A stretch of DNA of 64,000 nucleotides from JAFGJQ01 sp964495075 (GCA_964495075.1 CAZBUJ010000003.1:1-64000); one strand, 5' to 3'; shown: positions 51,597-60,086, numbered from the stretch's first letter. Notes: a model not told the origin generated them from the sequence alone. Program-made: numbers and translations.

Positions 51597-52595
51597 TCAC
51601 GGAACCGGCACGTGATCGAGGATGGCCTTGACCACGTCTTCCGACGTCTTCTCCTCGGCCTCCGCCTCGTAGGTTACGATCACGCGGTGGCGAAGCACGT
51701 CCATCGCGACGTCCTTGATGTCTTGCGGTGTGACGTAGCCGCGTCCGGCCAGGAACGCCGCCGCCTTGGCGGCCAGCGTCAGGTAGATGGTCGCCCGCGG
51801 TGACGCGCCGTACTGAATCCAGTCGCCGATCCCCAGGTTCAGCGGCTCCGGGTCCCGGGTCGCCTGGATCAACTCCACCACGTAGTCCTTGAGCTTGTCG
51901 TCGATGTAAATCTCATCGACCACCACCCGCGCCCGCAGCACGTCGGACGGGTGCATGACCGGCTCGATGGTGGTGACCGGATTGGTGGACGACATCCGGT
52001 CCAGGATCTGCCGCTCCTCGCCGCGCGACGGGTATCGGACGATGAGCTTGAGCATGAACCGGTCCACCTGGGCTTCGGGCAGCGGGTACGTCCCCTCCTG
52101 CTCGATCGGGTTCTGGGTGGCGAGCACCAGGAACGGCTCGGGCAGCGGGAACGTGTTGGTCCCGATGGTGACCTGCCGCTCCTGCATCGCCTCCAGCAGG
52201 GCGCTCTGCACTTTGGCCGGCGCCCGGTTCACCTCGTCGGCCAGGATGATGTTGGAGAAGATCGGGCCCTTCTTGACGGCGAACTCCCCGTCCGAGGGAC
52301 GGTAGATCAACGTGCCGATGAGGTCCGCCGGCAGCAGGTCCGGCGTGAACTGCAATCGCTGGAACCCCGTGTCGATCCCGCCGGCGAGGCACGACACCGC
52401 GGTCGTCTTGGCGAGACCGGGGACCCCCTCGATCAGGATATGGCCGTTGGCCAGCAATCCGACGAACAGCTTGCGGAGCAGATCCTCCTGCCCCACGACG
52501 ACGCGGTGCATCTCGCTCAACAGTCGCTGAAAGGGTTCGCTCTTGGCTTGAACTTCGGCCGCGATCTGCTTGACATCTACCTGTGAAATAGCCAT
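51597..52595 (-). CDS. MoxR family AAA+ ATPase
   Basis: The 332-aa product has the MoxR layout: Walker A GVPGLAKT at residues 57-64, the FQRLQFTPDLLPADLIGT segment, Walker B IILADEVNRAP, the sensor region LATQNPIEQEGTYPLPEAQV, and the C-terminal lid domain (ASPRATIYLTLAAKAAAFLAG). MoxR ATPases act as chaperones that assemble or insert metal into VWA-containing complexes. As first gene of the moxR-DUF58-PPIase-bat operon it likely drives the whole system. The ATG at 52595 is the only good start. Confidence 0.94.
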   Translation of the reverse strand: MAISQVDVKQIAAEVQAKSEPFQRLLSEMHRVVVGQEDLLRKLFVGLLANGHILIEGVPGLAKTTAVSCLAGGIDTGFQRLQFTPDLLPADLIGTLIYRPSDGEFAVKKGPIFSNIILADEVNRAPAKVQSALLEAMQERQVTIGTNTFPLPEPFLVLATQNPIEQEGTYPLPEAQVDRFMLKLIVRYPSRGEERQILDRMSSTNPVTTIEPVMHPSDVLRARVVVDEIYIDDKLKDYVVELIQATRDPEPLNLGIGDWIQYGASPRATIYLTLAAKAAAFLAGRGYVTPQDIKDVAMDVLRHRVIVTYEAEAEEKTSEDVVKAILDHVPVP

Positions 52596-52910
52596 CCAAT
52601 CCGACTCCTCGTCTCAAACGTCTGCCCTCACAAGCCCGAAAAATAGCAGTGCGTAAGAGTAGACGCAAGACATCCGTCGATCCTGTCGCACGCCCCGCAA
52701 CAGGGCTTGAAGAGCCCGCTCCCCGGGGCCAGCGTTGCCGGGCCGCGGGATCGAGGACAAGAATGCAGCCCGTGCGAAGATCCTGCACGGCGGGGCCGTA
52801 CATCCCGCATTTCCACGACCGCGGCGTCCGCAAAGAGGACCGAGGCACAAAAGGGGAATGCGCAGGGGCAGGCTCAGGATGGCTGGTTTCGGGGCGGAAG
52901 ACACCCGGAA
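52596..52910. other. Intergenic region between korC and moxR
   Basis: These 315 bases carry the presumed promoter of the nine-gene moxR-bat operon, reading leftward. Reading frames are short and Cys/Arg/Pro-rich without domains. No hairpin with a T tract ending the kor operon was found, so read-through into moxR remains possible. Confidence 0.45.
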
Positions 52911-53498
52911 TCAGGCGGTGGCGCGGGCCACGGCGTTGCGGCCGAGCTCGAGGGCCCGGAGGTTGACGTCGATGACCTTCTGACCCTTGGACGCGAACGA
53001 CTCCCGGACGATCAAATCGAAGGACTCGTCCCGGATCAACTGTCGGACGGCGTTGTAGGCCCCGACCATCGCGACGTTGGCCGCCCGGTTGGTGCCGGCT
53101 TCGTGGGCGAGGTCGTTGACCGGGACCTCGACGATCTGCACGTCGGTCCGCGGTTCGGCGATCTGGACCAGTGAGGAGTTCACCATGACCAGCCCGCCTT
53201 CGCGGACCATGGGGCCGAATTTCTCGAGCGACGGCAGGTTCATGATCAGGGCCGAGTCGAACGTTCCGAAGATCGGCGAGCCGATTTCGTCGTCGGAGTA
53301 GGCGACAAGGCAGTTGCAGGTCCCGCCCCGCATCTCGGGGCCATAGGACGGGAACCACGTGGCGTTCAGGCCGTCGTTCATCGCCGCCTGCGCCAGCAGT
53401 CGGCCGCCCAACAGAATCCCCTGCCCGCCGAACCCGGCAAAAACCAACTCTTCGTTCATCGCATTACCCACCGCTTCGGTTGCCTGGGAGTCCCTCAT
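52911..53498 (-). CDS. korC: 2-oxoacid:ferredoxin oxidoreductase, gamma subunit
   Basis: The 195-aa product is the gamma (KorC/PorC) subunit: LVFAGFGGQGILLGGRLLAQ near residue 18, WFPSYGPEMRGGTCNCLV and TNRAANVAMVGAY are all family hallmarks. Together with korA, korB and korD it forms an enzyme that converts a 2-oxoacid, CoA and ferredoxin to acyl-CoA, CO2 and reduced ferredoxin. The first ATG overlaps the korB stop by ATGA; an internal ATG at 53459 is a possible alternative start. It is the last gene of the operon. Confidence 0.9.
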   Translation of the reverse strand: MRDSQATEAVGNAMNEELVFAGFGGQGILLGGRLLAQAAMNDGLNATWFPSYGPEMRGGTCNCLVAYSDDEIGSPIFGTFDSALIMNLPSLEKFGPMVREGGLVMVNSSLVQIAEPRTDVQIVEVPVNDLAHEAGTNRAANVAMVGAYNAVRQLIRDESFDLIVRESFASKGQKVIDVNLRALELGRNAVARATA

Positions 53499-54298
53499 GC
53501 CTTGCCCGCGGTCTTCGCCATCGGAGCCGGCTCGGTCACGCGGTCTGCGTACACGCCCGGCTCGTAGTGCTTGGTCACTTCCTCATCCACGTGCCGCAGG
53601 GCGGCCATCGGTTCCATGTGCCACTGGACCGGACACGCGGCCAGCGCTTCGATCATCGAGAAGCCTTTCTTCTCCAGTTGGGCCTGCACCGCCTTGCGCA
53701 TGTGCTTGCGGGCCTTGTTCAGGTGTTTGGGGCTGGTCAGCGGCACGCGGGCCAGGTAGGCCACGCCCGGCAGCGTCGACAGCAGCTTGCACATGTCGAT
53801 CGGCGGCCCGGTCAGGCTCACGTCGCGCCCGGCCGGCGACGTCGTCGTCTTCTGCCCCGGCAGGGACGTCGGGGCCATCTGCCCGCCGGTCATCCCGTAG
53901 ATCCCGTTGTTCACAAAAAACACGGTGATGTTCTCGCCGCGAGCCGCCGCGTGCACCGTCTCGCTCATCCCGATCGAAGCGAGGTCACCGTCGCCCTGGT
54001 ACGTGAACACGAAGGCGTCGGGCAAGCTCCGCTTGACACCGGTGGCCACCGCCGGGGCCCGCCCGTGGCTGGCCTCGATCATGTCCACCGCGAAGTAGTC
54101 GTACGCCAGGACCGAGCACCCCACCGGGCAGATGCCGACCGTCTTGTTGATCAGGCCGAACTCGTCGATCATCTCCGCCACGAGACGGTGGAAGATCCCG
54201 TGCGAGCAGCCGGGACAGTAATGGTGCGGTCGATCGATCAGCGCCGCGGGGCGATCGAATACGCAGTCAACCGGTTGACTCTGGGCCCCTTCAGCCAT
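53495..54298 (-). CDS. korB: 2-oxoacid:ferredoxin oxidoreductase, beta subunit
   Basis: From the ATG at 54298 the product is 267 aa. This is the thiamine-diphosphate-binding subunit, with HHYCPGCSHGIFHRL near residue 25, CPVGCSVLAYDYF, and the TPP motif GDGDLASIGMSETVHA ending in NNGIYGMTGGQMAPT. The cysteines needed for the adjacent iron-sulfur cluster are visible. The length and the SHG-IFHRL form suit 2-oxoglutarate/2-oxoacid types rather than the longer pyruvate enzyme, but the substrate is not certain. It overlaps korA by eight bases and korC by four. Confidence 0.92.
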   Translation of the reverse strand: MAEGAQSQPVDCVFDRPAALIDRPHHYCPGCSHGIFHRLVAEMIDEFGLINKTVGICPVGCSVLAYDYFAVDMIEASHGRAPAVATGVKRSLPDAFVFTYQGDGDLASIGMSETVHAAARGENITVFFVNNGIYGMTGGQMAPTSLPGQKTTTSPAGRDVSLTGPPIDMCKLLSTLPGVAYLARVPLTSPKHLNKARKHMRKAVQAQLEKKGFSMIEALAACPVQWHMEPMAALRHVDEEVTKHYEPGVYADRVTEPAPMAKTAGKA

Positions 54299-55364
54299 GG
54301 CACCTCTCCACGAACTTCTTGATTTCCTCGCACAGCTCCGCCGGCGCCGGGAGAACCCCGCCCATCCTGCCGAAGAACTCGACGCGATGATCACCCGGGG
54401 CGGCCAGCCGCGCGTCCTCCACCATCTGCCCGCTGCTCAGCTCGACGACCAGGGTCCCTTTGGCCTTGGCCATGAGCGCACGCAACGCGCCGGTGGGATA
54501 CGGCCAGCAGGTGACCGGGCGGAAGAGACCGATCCGAATGCCCGCTTCCCGGGCGAATTTGACCGCACTGAATCCGAGCCGGGCACTGATCCCGTAGGCC
54601 ACGAGCAGGTACTCGGCGTCCTCGGTCAGCCGGGTATCGTGGCGCTGCTCCTTCTCGGTGATGGTGCGGTAGACGGCCTGGAGCTTCTCGTTGTGATCGC
54701 TGAGCGCCTCCGGGCTGAGGTAGAGCGAGTTCACGATGTTGTGTCCCTTGCGCCCGTTCAGTCCGGTGGTCGCCCACGTTTTGTCAAACGCCTTGCGCGG
54801 CGGGATCTCGGGCGGAATGGCCGCCGGTTCCATCATCGAGCCCAGGACCGCATCGGCCAGGATGAAGACGGGGACGCGGTACTGGTCGGCGAGATCGAAC
54901 GCCTCCTTCGTGAACTCGTACATCTCCTGCACGTTCCACGGAGCCAGCACGATGCACCGGTAGTCGCCGTGCCCGCCGCCTTTGGTCGCCTGGAAGTAGT
55001 CGCCCTGCGACGCGGCGATGTTGCCCAGCCCGGGTCCGCCCCGCATGACATTGATCAGCACACAGGGCAGTTCGGCCCCGGCCACGTACGACAGCCCTTC
55101 CATCATCAGGCTGATGCCCGGCGAGGAACTGGACGACATCGCCCGCTTTCCGGCGGCCGCCGCCCCGTAGATCATGTTGATGGACGCCACTTCGCTCTCC
55201 GCCTGGAGAAAGACGCGTCCGTGGGCGGGCAGCAACCCGGACAGGATTTCCGGCACTTCGTTCTGCGGTGTGATGGGGTAGCCGAAGAAGCAGTCGCAGC
55301 CGCCGTGCAGGGCGCCGAAGCACACGGCCGCATTCCCCTTGACCAGTTGGCGATTCTCAGGCAT
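54291..55364 (-). CDS. korA: 2-oxoacid:ferredoxin oxidoreductase, alpha subunit
   Basis: From the ATG at 55364 the product is 357 aa. It is the alpha (KorA/VorB-like) subunit: GNAAVCFGALHGGCDCFFGY and PITPQNEVPEIL near residues 10-37, ESEVASINMIYGAAAAGKRA, SSPGISLMMEGLSY and RGGPGLGNIAASQGDYFQA are typical. The C-terminal domain (GIRIGLFRPVTCWPYPTGAL) is intact. The PITPQ and VASINM segments resemble the VorB/KorA class that lacks the large fused domains of pyruvate synthase. It overlaps the ferredoxin gene upstream and korB downstream by eight bases each. Confidence 0.93.
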   Translation of the reverse strand: MPENRQLVKGNAAVCFGALHGGCDCFFGYPITPQNEVPEILSGLLPAHGRVFLQAESEVASINMIYGAAAAGKRAMSSSSSPGISLMMEGLSYVAGAELPCVLINVMRGGPGLGNIAASQGDYFQATKGGGHGDYRCIVLAPWNVQEMYEFTKEAFDLADQYRVPVFILADAVLGSMMEPAAIPPEIPPRKAFDKTWATTGLNGRKGHNIVNSLYLSPEALSDHNEKLQAVYRTITEKEQRHDTRLTEDAEYLLVAYGISARLGFSAVKFAREAGIRIGLFRPVTCWPYPTGALRALMAKAKGTLVVELSSGQMVEDARLAAPGDHRVEFFGRMGGVLPAPAELCEEIKKFVERCHG

Positions 55365-55587
55365 TGGTCTTCGCTTTTTTGGATTTTCGATAGACGCGCA
55401 TGGCCGTCTCGGGGCACATGTCGGCACAGAGTCCGCAACCGTTGCATTTGTCCGGGTCCACCATCTTGGCGTAGCGGTAGCCGATGGCGTTCAACTCCCC
55501 GCTCATGTCCAGGCAGCCCCGCGCGCAGAAGTTGACACACAATTCACACCCTTTGCAGCGATCCTTGTGAAACTGAACCAGATCCAT
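55357..55587 (-). CDS. korD: 2-oxoacid:ferredoxin oxidoreductase, delta (2[4Fe-4S] ferredoxin) subunit
   Basis: The 76-aa product carries two ferredoxin cluster motifs, CKGCELCVNFCARGC and CNGCGLCADMCPETA, each able to bind a [4Fe-4S] cluster and pass electrons from korB to ferredoxin. The ATG at 55587 gives the usual delta-subunit length; a longer in-frame reading to 55980 is Arg/Pro-rich and rejected. It is the first gene of the korDABC operon. In an organism that also carries bat genes this suggests a metabolism tolerant of low oxygen, though that is an inference. Confidence 0.92.
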   Translation of the reverse strand: MDLVQFHKDRCKGCELCVNFCARGCLDMSGELNAIGYRYAKMVDPDKCNGCGLCADMCPETAMRVYRKSKKAKTNA

Positions 55588-55978
55588 CAGGCCTGTCCCT
55601 TTCCGCCGGGGGCCGGTCGAGCCCGGTCGTTCCCGACTCAGATTCTGGACTTGCTCAGCAAGACTCGTGCCACCAGCCCGGTGGCGGACGTGAGCCCCGC
55701 CGGGCGTGCCAATGGACTCGCCCCGCGAATCGGCCCGACGGACCGTTCCGGCCGGAAACTGGCCAGGATGCCCAGTGTATCGGCGTATCCGCGGCCATGG
55801 AAGGGCCTGGGCCCGGCACCCCGTTTTTGGGGGACAAGGCAGCGGCCGTCGCGTAGAATTCAGCGGGGGTGTCCATTCTCGTGCGTGGGCGTCCGACGCG
55901 TCGGACACCCGGGCCGGCCCCCGAAGCGGGTGGGGTGCACGTGCAAAGCGCATCGGGCGGTGAAAGGCGGTGTGTTCC
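55588..55978. other. Divergent promoter region between korD and a cytidylate-kinase-like gene
   Basis: These 391 bases hold no gene I can support. They must contain the korDABC promoter reading left and the promoter of the plus-strand kinase gene. The sequence contains GTCCGACGCGTCGGAC at 55889-55904, a perfect 16-base palindrome, a candidate operator or hairpin. No riboswitch was recognised. Confidence 0.45.
55889..55904. promoter_or_regulatory. Perfect 16-bp palindrome, possible operator
   Basis: GTCCGACGCGTCGGAC equals its own reverse complement. It lies about 75 bases upstream of the plus-strand cytidylate-kinase-like start and about 300 bases upstream of korD. A dimeric regulator site is possible, but no regulator is known for it here. 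Confidence 0.35.
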
Positions 55979-56707
55979 ATGGATCCGGCGATTTCTCATC
56001 ATGCGGGTGTGCAGCGAGTGGTCGAGCGGCGGCTCCGTCAGTGGGAGCTTCAGGGGCGGCCGCGATCGACGGCGGCCGAGCACAAGACGGTCCAGACGTA
56101 CCCCTATGTCGCCCTCTCACGATCCGTGGGAAGCGGGGCCACCGAGGTCGCCGACATGCTGCACAACCGGCTGGGATGGGACGTGTACGACAAGCAGATT
56201 CTGGAACACATGGCCGCGGACGACGCGGTCCGGCGACGTCTGTACGCACTGATGGACGAGCGTCATCAGAACTGGCTCGACGAGATCCTGCGTCCGATCA
56301 CGATCGGCCGCGACGCGTCACGCAACGACTACCTGCGGCGTCTTCGCGCCGCCATCGCCGGCACGACCGCCCAGACGCCGGGTGTGTTTCTCGGCCGGGG
56401 TGCGGTCTACCTGTTGCCGCCGGAGCGCGGACTCCGCGTGCGGCTGGTGGCGGCCCGCACGCGGCGCATCGCGTATTACGGCGCGTTGCACGGCCTGGAC
56501 GCGGTAAAGGCGGCGGCCGAGGTGGATCGCATCGAGGCGGAACGCACCCATTTCCTCGCGGTGCACTTCGTCGCCGACCCGGTCGCCCCGGAACGCTTCG
56601 ACCTGACGATCAACACCGACGAGCTGACCAGTGCCGCCATCGTCGAGGTCATCCTGACCGCCCTGACCCAAAAAGTACCCGGCATCCACGTCCGCCCGCA
56701 CGCTTGA
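55979..56707 (+). CDS. Cytidylate-kinase-like family protein
   Basis: The product (about 242 aa from the ATG at 55979) matches the 'cytidylate kinase-like' (Cytidylate_kin2) family: VALSRSVGSGATEVADMLHN is a degenerate P-loop region, followed by LGWDVYDKQILEHMAADDAV. The middle contains GVFLGRGAVYLLPPERGLRV and the C-terminus DLTINTDELTSAAIVEVILT. The canonical GxxGxGK[ST] is altered to SVGSGATE, without the P-loop Lys, as is common in this family, so kinase activity is uncertain. A GTG three codons upstream is an alternative start. It stands alone between divergent korDABC and the convergent two-component genes. Confidence 0.75.
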   Translation: MDPAISHHAGVQRVVERRLRQWELQGRPRSTAAEHKTVQTYPYVALSRSVGSGATEVADMLHNRLGWDVYDKQILEHMAADDAVRRRLYALMDERHQNWLDEILRPITIGRDASRNDYLRRLRAAIAGTTAQTPGVFLGRGAVYLLPPERGLRVRLVAARTRRIAYYGALHGLDAVKAAAEVDRIEAERTHFLAVHFVADPVAPERFDLTINTDELTSAAIVEVILTALTQKVPGIHVRPHA

Positions 56708-56762
56708 CAACCCGCTGCACAGCGCGAGGCACCACCGAACGAGGCCCCCAATTCGGCAGGGG

Positions 56763-56783
56763 CAATTCGTAATCGGTGATTCT
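56763..56783. repeat. Heptanucleotide array at the 3' end of the response-regulator gene
   Basis: In-phase units read CAATTCG, TAATCGG, TGATTCT. It lies beside the minus-strand regulator stop codon (56782-56784), like the arrays at other gene ends. Confidence 0.5.
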
Positions 56784-58146
56784 ACAGCAGTCCGTACTTC
56801 TGCATGCGATATCGAAGCTGGTCGCGGGAGAGTGTGAGCAGTTTGGCCGCCTGCGTCTGGTTGCCGGCGGTGCGCTGGAGCGCCTGCCGCACGAGTTGTT
56901 CTTCCACCTTGTCCAGGTCGACCCCGCCGCCCGGGAGTTCGAGGCCCTGGATCACCTCGTCCGGCCGTTCCTTGACACGCCCGAGCACGAGGTCCTCGGC
57001 ATCGAGCACCTCGCGCTTGGTCAACAGCACCGCCCGTTCGATCGCGTTGCGGAGTTCGCGGATGTTCCCCGGCCAGGAATAGGAGGCGAGCTTGGCCTCC
57101 GCTTCCGGGGTAATGCGGGTGATCGTCTTGCGGAACTCGGAGGCGAACATCGCCATGAAGTGGTGGGTGAGGAGCCTGAGATCGTCGCCCCGCTCGCGTA
57201 GCGGCGGCAGTCGTATCGGGATGATGTTCAGTCGATAGAAGAGATCCTCGCGGAACTTGCCCTCCTCGACGAGCTTGTCGATGTCGCGGTTGGTGGCCGC
57301 CACCACCCGCACGTCCACCGTCTGATCCCCGATCCCCCCCACCCGGCGAAAGGTCTTCTCCTCGAGGAACCGCAGCAGCTTGGCCTGGAGGACGGGCGGC
57401 ATATCGCCGACTTCGTCGAGGAACACGGTCCCGCCGTCGGCGACTTCGAGCAGTCCCTTTTTGGCCGCCTTCGCGTCGGTGAACGCCCCGCGCTCGTGTC
57501 CGAAGAGTTCGCTTTCGAGGAGCGTCTCGGCCATCGCGGTGCACGTGATGTTGACGAACGGGTGATCGGCCCGGTCCGAGTTGTAGTGGATGGTCTTGGC
57601 CAGCAGGTCCTTGCCCGTCCCGCTTTCGCCCGAGATGAAGACGGTGGACGCCCCGCTGGCGGCGACGTCGCGCACGGTTTGAAACAGCTTCTGCATGGCC
57701 GGGCAGGCGCCGATGATGCGGTCCATCCCGAACTTGGCCTGCATCTGGGCGCGAAAATCGCGTACGCGCCGCTGCAGCCGCGTTCGCTCGAGCCCGCGCT
57801 CGATGGTGAGCATCAGCTCGTCCATCTTGAACGGCTTGCTGACGTAGTCGAACGCCCCGAGCCGCATCGCCTCCACGGCGTCCTCGACGTTGCTGTAGGC
57901 GGTGATCATGATGACGACAAGGTCGCCGTCGAGCGGCTGGATCTCCTTGAGCACGTCGAGCCCAGAAATGTCGGGCAGCTTGTAGTCCAGGGTAACCAGG
58001 TCGAACGTCTCGCGGGACAGCTTGGCCAGCCCCTCCCGTCCCGTCGCCACCTCTTCGACGGTGAATCCCTCCTCAACCAGCTGTTGACGGAGCGACCATC
58101 GAATGAGCTTCTCGTCTTCGATAATCAGTGCGCGCGTTTTGCTCAT
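56782..58146 (-). CDS. NtrC-type (sigma-54-dependent) response regulator with variant GAFTDA motif
   Basis: The 454-aa product has a receiver domain with phospho-acceptor Asp54 (VTLDYKLPDISG), an AAA+ domain with Walker A GESGTGKD (residues 173-180), Walker B GGTVFLDEVGDMP, and a C-terminal Fis-type HTH (RTAGNQTQAAKLLTLSRDQL). The sigma-54-contacting loop reads GAFTDA at 220-225 instead of GAFTGA. It shares ATGA with the upstream histidine kinase stop, so the two form a coupled pair. It probably activates sigma-54 promoters elsewhere; target genes cannot be told. Confidence 0.93.
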   Translation of the reverse strand: MSKTRALIIEDEKLIRWSLRQQLVEEGFTVEEVATGREGLAKLSRETFDLVTLDYKLPDISGLDVLKEIQPLDGDLVVIMITAYSNVEDAVEAMRLGAFDYVSKPFKMDELMLTIERGLERTRLQRRVRDFRAQMQAKFGMDRIIGACPAMQKLFQTVRDVAASGASTVFISGESGTGKDLLAKTIHYNSDRADHPFVNITCTAMAETLLESELFGHERGAFTDAKAAKKGLLEVADGGTVFLDEVGDMPPVLQAKLLRFLEEKTFRRVGGIGDQTVDVRVVAATNRDIDKLVEEGKFREDLFYRLNIIPIRLPPLRERGDDLRLLTHHFMAMFASEFRKTITRITPEAEAKLASYSWPGNIRELRNAIERAVLLTKREVLDAEDLVLGRVKERPDEVIQGLELPGGGVDLDKVEEQLVRQALQRTAGNQTQAAKLLTLSRDQLRYRMQKYGLL

Positions 58147-59348
58147 AAATCGCAGGGCAAGTCGATCAGTACCTTGGTTCCCCTGCCCTCCCGACTTCGG
58201 ATACGGATCCGGCCATTATGAGCGTCGATTATACGCTTGCAGATGGGCAGGCCAAGCCCTGTCCCTTTGGCCTTGGTGGTGTAGAACGGCTCGAACGCCC
58301 GTTCCACCTCGGCCGGCGACATTCCGGAACCGGTGTCGGCGACCTCGACGCGGGCGGCGCCGTTCTCGCCGAAAACCCGCACGGTCACCCGACCGCCCTT
58401 CTCACAGGCGTGGGCGGCGTTCAGAAGCAGGTTGGTCACGACTTGCTGGATTTGGGATTCGTCGATATACGCCTCGGTCTCGCAGTCCAGGTCTTCCCGC
58501 TCGATCTCGACGTGCACGAACGCCGGCTCCTCCCGCAGCAGCGTGAGCGTTCGCTGCACCACGGCCCCGAGGGCCTTCAGCTCCCGTTCGGGCGGCTTCG
58601 GCCGGGCGTAAACGAGCAAATCGCGCACCGTGGCGTCCATCCGGTCGATCTGACAGAGAATCTCGTCGACCACTTCGCGCCGCGAGTCGTCCGGTTCCAG
58701 GGCGCTGCCGATCACCTGAATCGCACCGCTGATGCCGGCCAGCGGATTCTTGATCTCGTGAGCGAGCGCGGCCGCCAGCTCCCCGATGTTGGCGAGGTGC
58801 TCCGATTCGCGGAGACGCTCCTTCATCGACTCGCGTTCCGCCTGTCGAACGCGTTCGGCGTAGCCCTCGCGAAACGCTTCCATCACCACCGCGATCTCGA
58901 GATCGACGATGCGGTGGATGGAGCGGACCTTGGACGCGATGTCAGCGCGATCGAGTCGCAGCTTTTGCACTTCATCCGCCAGGGCGAGGCGGGCGACGTG
59001 CAGCGCGGTGACCATAAAGTGCTGCGGCAGCCGCATGCGGACATGGACGTGCCCCATTTTGCTGCGGCGCTGGAAATAGCTCTCGTCGTAAGGCCCCTCG
59101 AGGATGCCGGACATCCAATCGGCGAGGGTGGTCCGGACGCGAGTGGGGCTGGACCCGCTTTCGCGAATGGCCGATCGGGCCACCGGATGCTCCTGAAGCC
59201 TCTCGTAAAGTTCGTCCGCAATCTGCGCCGCGCGCGCGGTGAGCGGACCGGCGAGGAACTCCAGGTTCGCCTCGTCCTCCGGCCCGAAGCCAAGGTAGGT
59301 CTTCAACTCGTCGAATAGCGTCGAACGCATCGCGGCCAATACCGGCAC
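58143..59348 (-). CDS. Globin-coupled-sensor histidine kinase
   Basis: The 401-aa product has an N-terminal ~160 residues that look like a globin-coupled sensor (protoglobin) domain. FQRRSKMGHVHVRMRLPQHF (residues 92-111) contains the IG-x-x-H-like haem-ligand context, with His102 the likely proximal ligand. It has no membrane helix. The kinase core follows with phospho-acceptor His197 in LAHEIKNPLAG, the N box QQVVTNLLLNAAHA, and the G boxes (EVADTGSGMS, TGLGLPICKRIIDAH). It probably senses oxygen, NO or CO by bound haem and phosphorylates the coupled sigma-54-type regulator. The GTG at 59348 is preceded by GGAGAAGAA; an ATG six codons later is an alternative start. Confidence 0.85.
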   Translation of the reverse strand: MPVLAAMRSTLFDELKTYLGFGPEDEANLEFLAGPLTARAAQIADELYERLQEHPVARSAIRESGSSPTRVRTTLADWMSGILEGPYDESYFQRRSKMGHVHVRMRLPQHFMVTALHVARLALADEVQKLRLDRADIASKVRSIHRIVDLEIAVVMEAFREGYAERVRQAERESMKERLRESEHLANIGELAAALAHEIKNPLAGISGAIQVIGSALEPDDSRREVVDEILCQIDRMDATVRDLLVYARPKPPERELKALGAVVQRTLTLLREEPAFVHVEIEREDLDCETEAYIDESQIQQVVTNLLLNAAHACEKGGRVTVRVFGENGAARVEVADTGSGMSPAEVERAFEPFYTTKAKGTGLGLPICKRIIDAHNGRIRIRSREGRGTKVLIDLPCDL

Positions 59349-60086
59349 CCGCAGCTTCTTCTCCGATTACGCAGGCGATGGCGGGCTCGGGTCCGCTCCG
59401 GTGGTCCTGCGCAGGCACGCACACCCCGAGACTTGACGATCGCTGCGATCCGCTCGCAGCCAGCCGGACTCCAGCACGTGACCGGACAACACGTAGCAAC
59501 CCCAATGCCATAAGCGGGCGGAGCCGGACATTTCGGTGACGGACGGCGTCGCCGGGGACGACGGCGAAGAGTGTCGGCGGGTACGCGGACGCCTTCCGCG
59601 ACGCGAGTCCCGGCCACGATGCGCAAAATCCCGCACACCTGACGGAGTCCGCGGGACCTGCCCGTCATCCCGACGCTCGGCGCGTGCCCGCCGGGACACG
59701 CCGCATGCCCGTGGCGGGGCGGCCGCCATCGCGTCCGACGATCCCCCCATACCGTCCGCCCGGGCCCCCAACCACGCAGGCCACTGCCCATGGACAGTAT
59801 TAAGTATATGTAAAAAAAGCGATTACGCAAAGTCCCCGCGGCCGACGGCCGTCATCGAGGTCGTGCGGTCGCACCCCGCGGCAACCCCGTTCGGCCAACC
59901 GGGCAGCGGCCGGGACGATTGGAATCGTTTGGCAGAGAATCTGCCCGGCTACCGGCGGGCGGAACAGACATTCCGCCCGGCGGGCGGCCCGCGACGCCGA
60001 TGAACCCGGACGAACTTGATGCCTCGACCCCACGTATTCGTGACGGTCCAACCAGAACTCGGTTACGAGATTCAGGATGATCCGCG
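59349..60086. other. Longest gene-free stretch of the window
   Basis: About 738 bases separate the histidine kinase start from the CoA-transferase gene. Frames on both strands are Arg/Pro/Ala-rich and show no domain. Near 59796-59822 is an AT-rich patch (CAGTATTAAGTATATG followed by a run of seven A) which stands out strongly from the GC-rich surroundings and could be a promoter or an RNA element. No tRNA, tmRNA, RNase P or SRP RNA signature was recognised. Confidence 0.45.

Noticed and set aside
52614..52904. A Cys-rich small frame upstream of moxR.
   Set aside because: No domain, no good ribosome site, and several alternative frames are equally open in the same stretch.
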